This document shows, piece by piece, positions 20,500 to 28,910 of a DNA stretch of 61,967 nucleotides. The stretch lies in contig JBNGIO010005907.1 of NCBI GenBank assembly GCA_049999805.1, positions 1-61,967 of the forward strand, read 5' to 3'. A model generated the notes under the pieces. The model worked only from the letters and a program-made list of their open reading frames with translations. It was not told where the DNA came from and ran no database searches. The first letter of the stretch is position 1; every line of letters starts with the position of its first letter. The DNA comes from Folioceros fuciformis. Its lineage: Eukaryota; Anthocerotophyta; Anthocerotopsida; Anthocerotales. Made by a program: the position numbers and the translations under genes.

Positions 20500-23400
20500 A
20501 TGGCGGAGCCGGCACTACTGGGCACGCTCCCGCTGCCCTCTTCGGTAGTCCCGGATACCACGGAAGCCGTGATCAATCAAGACCGGATTCAATCAAGCTT
20601 CTCTCGTTCCGACCTCTGGCACAGAACTTCCAAGGAGACAGTGTGGCTGAACAACTCTGGCAAGCCTCTGTCCCAGCTGATCAGCTTTGATGCTCAATTC
20701 TCATGCACCACCAGAATCCTGAAACAGGAGAGTGGCCTTTGTAAGGATACATGGTATCAAGAACGTTCACTGGTTGAGTCCCTACAGAAGCGTTGTGAGG
20801 AGGGAGAGCTAGATGAGGCGGTGGAAGCATTGAATGTACTGGTGGATCGAGGATGCCGTGTCAGCGTCGCTCTCTTCTATCGGATTCTGAAGAGGTGTAC
20901 TACACACAAGGACTTGCTTCTCGGTACTCGGGTCCATGCTCTTGCTGTGAGAAATGGATACGAGTCAAACTCATTCTTGGCTAACCATCTCATTTGTATG
21001 TATACCTCCCTTGAGAGATTGGAGGAGGCCATGCGTGTCTTCTCCAAGGTTCCCGCACCAAATGTGTACATGTGGACGTCCATCATCCTGGCGCATGTCA
21101 GACATGGATTTCCCAAAGAGGCCACGAGCCTGTACCGACAGATGCGGGATTCAAGTGCCAGGTCTGACAATCATATATTTGTGGCAGTACTCAAAGCGTG
21201 TGCAGCCGCTGGAGATTTGGTTTTTGGCGAGGAAGTTCATGCTGATATTTTGAGGAGTGGTGTGAAGCCTGATGCCTTTGTCGGCAGCAGCCTAGTGGAC
21301 ATGTACGCAAAATGTGGGAGCTTGGATAATGCTGCCCGAGTGTTTGAGGGCCTGCCCACCAAGAGTGTGGGTACTTGGACTGCCCTGATTGCGGGCTATG
21401 TCCAGCTTGGGCTCGGTAAACAAGCTCTCGATCTTTATGCCAGGATGCAACTGGATGGGTTGGCTTTGGCCAATCGTGTTACATTCGTGTGTCTTCTGCA
21501 AGCATGTGGCAACATGGGAGCCCTTCACCAGGGCAAGCAACTGCACGCACAGATTCAAGAAGGAGCAGTGGCAGTTGACCTCATGATAGGCAATTGCTTG
21601 GTGGACATGTATTCAAAGTGCGGGAGCTTGGATGATGCTCGCAGGGTCTTTGACGGATTGCTCAGCAAAGACGTGGTTACTTGGAATTCCATGATTGCAG
21701 GATACACACACCAAGGGCTTGGCCATGAAGCCCTTGCTTTGTATAGAAGTATGCAGCAGGAGGGATTGAGTTCAGCTACACCTGTGACGTTTGTTTGCCT
21801 CCTTCAAGCATGTGCCTATGTGGGGGAGCTACGTCAGGGCCAGCATATTCATGCGCAGATTCGTGAAAAGAATCTGGATACTGACATTCTTATTGGCAGG
21901 GGCTTGGTGAACATGTACTCCAAGTGTGGAAGCTTGGACGATGCTCGTAAGGTGTTTGACAGCTTACCCAGAAGAGACGTGGTGGCATGGACTTGTATGA
22001 TCACAGGGTGTATACAACAGGGGCTGAGTCATGAAGCAATTGCCCTGTACGACAGTATGCTCCAGGAAGGGATCACACAAGAGGACACATCTATTTTGTA
22101 TCGTGTGCTCAAGATGTGCTCTGAACAGAAGGATCTCTCTCTTGGCAGGAAGGTACATGCTCTAGTTATAAAAAGTGGGCAAGAGTCGAACACATTCTTG
22201 GCCAACCACATAATTGCCATGTATGCTTCTCATGGCAAATTGGAGGATGCGATGCAGGTTTTCACCAAAGCAAGTGTCGCGGATGCTCACATGTGGACGA
22301 CAATCATTTGGGCACACGCAAGGAATGGACAGCCCACTCAGGCAATCAGCCTTTATGAACAGATGCGAGATTGGCATGTGGAGCCAGACAATCATACATT
22401 CGTAGCAGTCCTCTGGGCATGTGCTGCCGCAGAGGATCTGGCTTCAGGACAGGAAGTGCATTCTGATGTTTTAAAGAGTGTTGCTGACGTTGATACGTTC
22501 GTTGGCAACAGCCTGGTGAGCATGTACGCAAAATGTGGCAGCTTGGAGGATGCTCGCAGAGTGTTCGACAGTCTATGCATAAAGGATGTGGTTACATGGA
22601 ATGCCATGTTTGCAGGATACACGAAGCACGGGCTGGGTCATGAGGCCCTGGCTCTGAATGAAAGTATGCAGCAACAGGGGGATACCGTGCCCACGCATGC
22701 AACCTTTGTTTGCCTCCTTAAAGCTTGTGCCGCCGTTGGAGCCTTGAGTCAGGGTAAGGAGCTTCATAGACAGATTCAGGGAAGAGGCCTGGAGGCTGAT
22801 GTGCCCATCGGCAGCAGCCTAGTGGACATGTACGCGAAATGTGGGAGCTTGGAAGATGCACAGACAGTTTTCCAACACATGCCCAGCCGTAATGTGGTGA
22901 CGTGGGGTGCGCTGCTCAATGGCTACGCCGAACACGGCTACGGTGATGAGGCAATCCATTGTTTCAAGGAGATGCTTCAGCAAGGTGTGGAGCCTGATGA
23001 GACCATCTTCATCAGCCTCCTCGTAGCCTGCAGCCATGCAGGATTGGTGCATGAGGGACTGCACTACTTCAGGGTTATGGTGGACGAGCACGGCATTGCG
23101 CCGAGCCAATATCACTACAACTGCATTGTCGATCTTCTGGGGCGCTCAGGATTCCTAGACGAGGCAGAAGAAATCCTTCTCCAAACTGCCCCTTCTGATA
23201 GTCTGGTGGTCGGGTGGACATCCTTATTGAGCGCCTGCAAAAGCCAGGGCCACGCAGAGCTTGGACAGCGATGCTTCGAGCGACTGGTAGCAATGGAGCC
23301 TGCAAATGCCAGTGCATACGTTCTCCTGGGCAACATGTATGCGCATGCTGGCAGGTGGAAGGATGTCGAAGAAACAGAACGCTTGCGAAATCAAGCAGGT

Positions 23401-23811
23401 GCGTGGAAGAAGCCTGCCAGGGCATGCATTGAAGTGAACAGGAGGGTGCACGAATTCACAGTAGGAGAGGACAGGGCTGACATCTCCTCGAAGGTGAGGG
23501 GAATGAACAAAAGGCTGAAAGAGGAAGGCGGCCATGTGCCACAAACTGAGTTGGTCCTGAAGGCAGTGTCCTTGCTGGAGAAGGAAGAGGCCCTGTGTGG
23601 ACACGCCGAAAAACTGGCTCTGGCATACGGTCTCCTGTATTCTCCCGATGGCTCATCCTTGCTTGTGACTAAAAATCTTCGCATGTGCAACGACTGCCAT
23701 AGCAGCACCAAGGTGATGTCTCGGCTGGAGAAGCGAGAGATCATCGTCAGGGACGCGCAGAGAGTGCACCGATTCCGGGATGGCTCTTGCTCGTGTGGCG
23801 ACAGGCATTGA
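20500..23811 (+). CDS. PLS-class PPR protein with KP-type DYW tail (GDRH end)
   Basis: An intronless gene of 1103 aa. The frame is open from 20377, but the first ATG is at 20500 (MAEPALLGTLPLPSS). About 110 residues of leader precede P-L-S triplets. A second leader-like block (VLKMCSEQKDLSLGRKVHAL) in the middle, at about residue 545, repeats the first one (ILKRCTTHKDLLLGTRVHAL). The repeat array therefore looks like two tandem copies of an ancestral array, an internal duplication. The tail has KKPARACIE for the PG box, HAE at 1035, CNDC at about 1063, and ends CSCGDRH. Family knowledge as for the other KP-type genes: organelle RNA editing, probably U-to-C. Closest in sequence to the divergent neighbour at 16873-19908. 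Confidence 0.92.
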   Translation: MAEPALLGTLPLPSSVVPDTTEAVINQDRIQSSFSRSDLWHRTSKETVWLNNSGKPLSQLISFDAQFSCTTRILKQESGLCKDTWYQERSLVESLQKRCEEGELDEAVEALNVLVDRGCRVSVALFYRILKRCTTHKDLLLGTRVHALAVRNGYESNSFLANHLICMYTSLERLEEAMRVFSKVPAPNVYMWTSIILAHVRHGFPKEATSLYRQMRDSSARSDNHIFVAVLKACAAAGDLVFGEEVHADILRSGVKPDAFVGSSLVDMYAKCGSLDNAARVFEGLPTKSVGTWTALIAGYVQLGLGKQALDLYARMQLDGLALANRVTFVCLLQACGNMGALHQGKQLHAQIQEGAVAVDLMIGNCLVDMYSKCGSLDDARRVFDGLLSKDVVTWNSMIAGYTHQGLGHEALALYRSMQQEGLSSATPVTFVCLLQACAYVGELRQGQHIHAQIREKNLDTDILIGRGLVNMYSKCGSLDDARKVFDSLPRRDVVAWTCMITGCIQQGLSHEAIALYDSMLQEGITQEDTSILYRVLKMCSEQKDLSLGRKVHALVIKSGQESNTFLANHIIAMYASHGKLEDAMQVFTKASVADAHMWTTIIWAHARNGQPTQAISLYEQMRDWHVEPDNHTFVAVLWACAAAEDLASGQEVHSDVLKSVADVDTFVGNSLVSMYAKCGSLEDARRVFDSLCIKDVVTWNAMFAGYTKHGLGHEALALNESMQQQGDTVPTHATFVCLLKACAAVGALSQGKELHRQIQGRGLEADVPIGSSLVDMYAKCGSLEDAQTVFQHMPSRNVVTWGALLNGYAEHGYGDEAIHCFKEMLQQGVEPDETIFISLLVACSHAGLVHEGLHYFRVMVDEHGIAPSQYHYNCIVDLLGRSGFLDEAEEILLQTAPSDSLVVGWTSLLSACKSQGHAELGQRCFERLVAMEPANASAYVLLGNMYAHAGRWKDVEETERLRNQAGAWKKPARACIEVNRRVHEFTVGEDRADISSKVRGMNKRLKEEGGHVPQTELVLKAVSLLEKEEALCGHAEKLALAYGLLYSPDGSSLLVTKNLRMCNDCHSSTKVMSRLEKREIIVRDAQRVHRFRDGSCSCGDRH

Positions 23812-24858
23812 TCAAGCTCCGGGGAATCGTGAAGCGAAGAAACCGATTTTGCCATGGTCTGAATAACGAAAAGCGTGGTACGATGAAACGTTGGAAACGA
23901 AATGCAGGTGGGAGCAGACCGCGTAACTGAAGGCGGGAAAGTGTCCGGTGAAGGATGCGATGCCGCGCGGACTAGGCAGGTCGTGAGCGACGGGGGCACG
24001 CCCCAAAAAGCCAACCTTTGGCTTGCTGCGCCTCCTCGCTAGGCGTTGCTTCAGACTCCTCCTGGCCCTTGTGCGCAGCGTGAATCCCTCATTTCCTAGG
24101 CTGCCGTGCCGCGTCTGCCCTCGCGCGCGCGCCTCCCTCTGCTGCTCGCCTCGCCTCTCTTCTTGTAAGATCGCCTTGCGGTAGATCTAGGTCGTAAGTT
24201 TCTGCGTTGCCCCCGATCTCTAACTGACCGCCGTGCTCTCACAACAGGCTTGGCTCGCCTCTCTACCGGACTTTCTTGTGGACACATCCAGGAGACATTT
24301 GCGGTAAGGTTCAACTGTGTGGAATCGGTCATCATGCCCTGTGTCCGTGTGTCCACGTTCTTGCCCTGCAGGTGTGAAGATCTGTACTGTTCTGCGGAGT
24401 GCAGGAGTCAGGGGGTTTGCCATTCTTAGGATCCCCTATGCCACTAATCCGTGCCCCAATATTCCCATCCCTGGACCTCGCAGTGCATTACATGTGGTGT
24501 CACGGGTAACTGGGGGGTTTTGCATCCTTTCTCGCCATGATTCACCTCACCCGTGGTTCACCTTGCAAACAAGAAAAAGGAATTTTAGTGATCTCAGCCG
24601 TAGACTACGTGCCCTTGGATTTGGTATCCATGGTTGATACGTTTAGTTGTAAAGGAACTTGGCAAATGAAAGGGAGACCAGAGAAAACACTCCTGTGGGT
24701 GCCATTGGACTGTCGAAGGTTTCATTGTGTGGACATTTGTCCCAGGTTCATCTTACATTCAAACAGGGCATCCTGGCAACGAGAGAAAAAATGAGACTGA
24801 TTTTGCATCTGTCCGCCTTGTTATAACCAGAGACTTATGAGCACAACGAGAAAGTGAA
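23812..24858. other. Gene-free stretch upstream of the small heat-shock gene
   Basis: GC- and CpG-rich at 24060-24180, then mixed. No conserved coding pattern on either strand. It should contain the promoter of the sHSP gene at 24859. A possible TATA-like TTATAA lies at about 24820, rather close to the ATG. I found no perfect heat-shock element; a near match (GAA then TTT) at about 24716 is too weak to claim. Confidence 0.4.
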
Positions 24859-25443
24859 ATGGCAACCGGAACCGATGTCGATGTGAAGGAACATCCTGAG
24901 TCCTTCGTCTTTGTGTCTGATATGCCCGGCTGCAAATCCCATGACGTGAAGGTACTACTACTGACTCAAAGTTGACTGTAATGCATGACTTCCTGCGCTG
25001 TGAAGTCCCGGAGTTGCACAGAGAACACACTCGTTCCCTTTTTTCATCTGCTGCGACCAAGAATCCTTTCTATAGTATTCTTTCCTGCTTTCCTAACGTC
25101 CCCTGCGCTCGTCCTCAGTCGCTCACCCACCACTGGCTTTGTTGGCTGTCATGTTGTTCGTTGTTATTCTTGTGCGCTACGCTTTCAGGTGAGAGTTGAG
25201 AACGACAACGTTCTGGTGGTGAGGGGAGAGCGAAAACCCGATGACGATATTGAAGGGGAGACCAAATTCCTGCAGAAGCAGCGAAGACCTGGCCATTTTG
25301 CTTTCAAATTTATGCTGCCCGAAAACGCAAATGTGGACCATTGTAAAGCCATCTGCAGGGACGGGGTGCTGGTGGTGACCGTGCCCAAGATACCCCCACC
25401 AGATCCCCATGCACCCCGATTCCTGGACGTCCCGGTGGCCTAG
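24859..25443 (+). CDS. Class II-like cytosolic small heat-shock protein (HSP20), short form
   Basis: Two exons, 24859-24951 and 25189-25443, joined in phase across a 237-bp intron, give 115 aa. The protein is almost only the alpha-crystallin domain: VKEHPESFVFVSDMPGCK, VENDNVLVVRGER, then LPENANVDHCKAICRDGVL and the C-terminal VTVPKIPPP. This is the pattern of plant class II sHSPs, ATP-independent chaperones that hold unfolding proteins. Family members are usually about 150-160 aa; here the N-terminal arm is missing, since a stop (TGA) stands directly before the ATG in frame. Either the arm lies in an undetected upstream exon or it has been lost. The domain itself looks complete. Confidence 0.85.
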
Positions 25444-25827
25444 TCTAGGGCCCAGGGCCAAGACGTAGCACAGCCCGCCCACTAGCTCCAACCTGGTGCA
25501 CTCTTCGAGATGAAGCACCACTAGTTTCCACATTGCCCCACATTTTGGTTTCATTCGACGAAGATAAGCTCAACTGCTGAGCTTGCCAAGCTTGCTGTCC
25601 GATGTTAGCGTTTGAAGATAAAATACCATCTACATAATATCCCAAGCTACTTACCTACCAACCAACATAAGGTGTGCTGTTTGTCTGGCTTGACCTTGCC
25701 CGCAGTATATAAAGACCAGCATCCCACAGCGAGAGCAAGCACACATTGCACTCAACAGGCCACGACGAGAGGCAACGAAGCGGAGTGCGATGTCCAGCGA
25801 ATCCTGTACAGAAGAATGTCGCATCGA
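25444..25827. other. Intergenic region with a TATA box facing the SLP gene
   Basis: 3' flank of the sHSP gene, then a promoter-like segment on the plus strand. The region holds no conserved reading frame. Confidence 0.45.
25706..25713 (+). promoter_or_regulatory. TATA box on plus strand, opposite the SLP 3' end
   Basis: TATATAAA at 25706-25713 is a textbook plant TATA box. A transcript would begin near 25735-25745 and run into the antisense strand of the SLP phosphatase gene. The first ATG (25790) opens 129 codons, almost all of them antisense to SLP coding sequence and without a known pattern. So this may be the promoter of an antisense or non-coding transcript, or a chance motif. Confidence 0.4.
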
Positions 25828-27249
25828 TCAGCTTGTCCTAGGAGGAACACGCACGAAGCTGAGTAGGGAGGAGAGATTGCCGAGGCCATGGAGGCTGGCC
25901 AGGTCATCCTCTACATCCGGAAACCCTAACCCTTGCTCCGCCATAGCCGAGCAGCGGAGCACGCTCGCCTGGCCGTCCACGATCTCCAGCACCTGCGGCA
26001 GGGCGTGGAGGACGCCGCGAGACATCCCGACATCGATCCTCCACACGCGCCCGCCGCACTGGCTGTTCACCCCGGCAATTTGCGGGGTATGCCCGACGAC
26101 GAGGCCACGGCAGTCCAGAGCGTCGAGCGCGGCCGAGAGCACGGCGCAGGCAGTGATCTTGTCCTCGGGTCGCTCGTAGATCTCCCGGGAGTAGAGCCTA
26201 CTCCACACCACGCTATCGAAACCCCGCGTGGCTAGAAACGGCATCTGCGCCTGCAGCCCGGCGGAGGATCTCGCCGCGCGCATCCAGTCCGATACCTCCT
26301 TGTTGATCCTCTCCAGCCCGTACTGAACGTGGTGCGGCAAAACCCCGCCATGTGCAAACAGCCAGTCGTTCACCTTCAGCACGACCCCATGCCGGGACAG
26401 CTCCTGCGCCAGGAACCCCCCCGGCGCGAACAGCACCGCTCGCGCGGCCTGCCCCTTCTGCAGCTTGAGTGGGTTCCAGAGCGAAGCCGCCCAGTCCCCG
26501 GGCGCCGTCCGCCGGTCCTCCGCCTCCCGAGCCGCCTGCGAGTCGAGGTGCCACGCTGCGAAGGCGGCGGTCCAATCCCCGCCGTGCTCGTCCTGGCAAT
26601 AGTCGGCGAAGCGCTGGCATTCCTGGAAGCCGGCCGGAGCGGCGTCCCGGAACTCCCCGGCCACGTTCATGGTTTCGTGGTTCCCATTAATCTGCAACAC
26701 AACGCCCCCGGCTGCCCGCGCCTGCTGCCGCAACCGGGCCAGCAAAGACAGGATTGCAATCTCGTCCCCGCCCCTATCCAGCACATCGCCAACCTGCACC
26801 AGGACGGTGGATCCCCCCGTCCAGTCGCTCCGCCCATCCGCGCTCAGCACTCCCGCCAGCTGCAACGCCAGCCTCGCCCTCTCCAGGTCTCCATGCACGT
26901 CGCCAACGGCCACAATCCGCCTCCCCGGGGCTGACACCACGGTGCATGGCGTGGGAGCCGGGCCGGTGTCGTCTTGGTCCAGCACAATGGGCTCGGGCAT
27001 CGGCACCTCACCAAGAGCCAGCGTAAGACACCGCTGCTGCGCCCAGCACCCGGAAATCACCACTGTCCCGATGACCAGCGCCCTGCGGGTGCTGGGGCAC
27101 CAGCCCGAATGCGCCTGCGTCAGCCTCCTCCTGCCCCATCCCGCGCTGGGTGGATGCCCCCGGCCCAAGAGCATAGCCGATATGCAGGAGGACGCAAGAA
27201 CCGTCTCCACCGTGCAGGGCTGCCACCAAGCAGCAGCGCCCACAACCAT
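25828..27249 (-). CDS. SLP1: Shewanella-like protein phosphatase (SLP1-like), chloroplast
   Basis: A 473-aa single-exon gene if the ATG at 27249 is used; the frame is open to 27414, but the extra part begins with a hydrophobic Phe run that is unlike a transit peptide. All metal-site motifs of the PPP phosphoesterase fold are present in order: GDVHGD at about 115, GDVLDRGG at about 153, GNHE at about 187, HGG at about 298 and GHTPQ at about 385. These hold two metal ions that drive Ser/Thr dephosphorylation. The distance between motifs and the long insert after GNHE fit plant SLP1, a chloroplast enzyme insensitive to classic PP1/PP2A inhibitors. The N-terminal 90 residues are rich in Ala, Ser and Arg, as in transit peptides. 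GC content is higher than in the neighbours. Confidence 0.85.
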   Translation of the reverse strand: MVVGAAAWWQPCTVETVLASSCISAMLLGRGHPPSAGWGRRRLTQAHSGWCPSTRRALVIGTVVISGCWAQQRCLTLALGEVPMPEPIVLDQDDTGPAPTPCTVVSAPGRRIVAVGDVHGDLERARLALQLAGVLSADGRSDWTGGSTVLVQVGDVLDRGGDEIAILSLLARLRQQARAAGGVVLQINGNHETMNVAGEFRDAAPAGFQECQRFADYCQDEHGGDWTAAFAAWHLDSQAAREAEDRRTAPGDWAASLWNPLKLQKGQAARAVLFAPGGFLAQELSRHGVVLKVNDWLFAHGGVLPHHVQYGLERINKEVSDWMRAARSSAGLQAQMPFLATRGFDSVVWSRLYSREIYERPEDKITACAVLSAALDALDCRGLVVGHTPQIAGVNSQCGGRVWRIDVGMSRGVLHALPQVLEIVDGQASVLRCSAMAEQGLGFPDVEDDLASLHGLGNLSSLLSFVRVPPRTS

Positions 27250-27495
27250 CCTGCTCACATGAGCAGCAGCGTCCCCATGGCAATCAATGTAATGGACCCA
27301 GGAATGGACGAGAAGGAAGAATTCGCACCAGCACCCAAAATTCCGAACGTCAGCGGACCAAACGCAAGAAGGACTGAAAAGAAAAAAAAAGAATGAAAGA
27401 AGAGCATCTGTCATGGTTCGTGTTGGGTCAGAGCCATACAACGCGGTTGTGGTAGGACCATGTGTTCATGCGGGGTAAAGAAAGTTTGGCGGTAG

Positions 27496-28883
27496 CTATG
27501 CCGATGCCACAGGCTTGTGCCACAGGGGGGCAATCTCCTCCGTGTGAGCCCACCTGGAGAGCTCTCTGGCGCGGAGGACGGCCAGGGAGTGGGAGGAGCT
27601 GCCCAATTGGAGGGTCTTGAGCTCCACGCCGAAGCTCTGGGACTTTGACTTGCTCACGTTGGCGGCGACGGTTTTCTTGGAGATCATGGAGTTGAAGTGG
27701 GCGATAGAGGTGAACTCGGTGCGGATATTGAGGTTGTCGGACAGGGAAGAGGACTGCTGGAGGCCCAGGTTGCGGAGAATCGTGGACTGGGCCGCGGCGT
27801 CGGCTTTGTGGCCTTCTTCCAGGAGGGCTTCGATGTTGAGCTGCTTGGCCAGGGTGTGGGATCCTGCTGCCATTTTCAGGTTGGCGGAGACGACAACCAG
27901 CAGGCTTTCGGTGACGATGAGGGCTGCGCGGTCCCCTACCAGCTCCTGATACCGGATCCATCTGTCCAGGCTGTTGGCGAGGGCGCTTGACACGGGCCAC
28001 TTGCCGTCGAAGGCGGCGTTGCTGGGGCCCCATTTCAGGTCTCTGAGGTTACTGTTGTCCATGAGCTTCACGCCTGAGGGGGCCAGGTCGGGCTCCAGTA
28101 AGGCGGGGGCGAGGATCAGGATGGTCCAGGCCATGGCTAGGTGGCGGTACTTGGGCCATTTGAGGATTGTGAGCTGCTGGGCCATCAATGCCTGTATGCA
28201 GGAAAGAATTTCTAACATGCGGTGGCAGTATTTTCACGGATTACTTTCGTTTGGGATAGATGAAGCTTTGTTACAATTACCTGGAGTTCTACTGGTTCCA
28301 GGACGTCGAACACAGCGCTGTTGAATATGATTGCTGGTGGAGAACCCTGAAGACACCATGTGTATGCCCGACAGTAGGGACTGTCTCGGACGAACATCAA
28401 TGGGCAGTCCATGTCCAGAATGTTGCAGGTCTAGAAACAAGCCAAGCAGCAACACACAATTGAAGGATAGTTGTAACTGCAAGGCTTTGGATCACACAAC
28501 CAAGTTACCCCACTGCACCTGTTCAAGTAGCACGTGCATCTGGGGTAGTTGCATGTCTCCGATTGGTACGCCTAAGTCGATGTTAGATGCAGCCTGGATG
28601 AATTGTGGAGATACCGTCACTGCAAGGAGAGCCTCAATGCCTGGCACATGTGAGACCAGCTCTGTCGCCTCTTCTGTCTGCACACAGAAAATGCAGTGGG
28701 TCGCTTTGAAGAACTTCATCAGGCAGATCTTGGAGTCGCATTCCGAGCAGGCACACTTACCAAAGGATGTGCAAGAAGCTCAAGATCCAGCATCGTTGGG
28801 CACGATAAAGGCTTCCATTCTACCAAGTGTTCCGCTAGTGGATGCTTCAGCTCTTCATCATGCATTCCAAGAAGCTTGGTCTC
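27496..28883 (-). CDS. M48 metallopeptidase-like domain with destroyed zinc motif
   Basis: Four exons (28883-28761, 28677-28519, 28430-28281, 28191-27496), all phase 0, give a domain that follows the plant M48 peptidases (chloroplast HtpX/OMA1-like group) along its length: LTEEATELVSHVPGIEALL, FVRDSPYCRAYTW, PPAIIFNSAVFDVLEPVELQ, then RWIRYQELVGDRAALIV and HSLAVLRARE. The catalytic HELGH helix that should follow VELQ reads ALMAQQLTILK. Both zinc His and the catalytic Glu are replaced, so it cannot act as a zinc protease; the third ligand Glu (QELVGDR) is kept. A free-standing start would be the ATG at 28907, 4 bp after the stop of the coiled-coil gene and without a transit peptide. I favour these exons being the 3' end of that gene. 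Confidence 0.7.
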
Positions 28884-28910
28884 CTGCTCAAAAGTATGTG
28901 CACCCATGTG

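Noticed and set aside
24690-24740. Heat-shock element upstream of the sHSP gene
   Set aside because: Only an imperfect GAA/TTT pair was found; no run of three alternating units.
25790-26179. 129-codon plus-strand frame starting MSSESCTEECRID
   Set aside because: Almost all of it is antisense to conserved SLP phosphatase coding sequence and it shows no family pattern; kept only as a possible antisense transcript.
27428-28033. 201-codon minus-strand frame overlapping the M48-like exon
   Set aside because: Pro/Arg/Gln-rich shadow in another frame; the M48 frame carries the conserved pattern.
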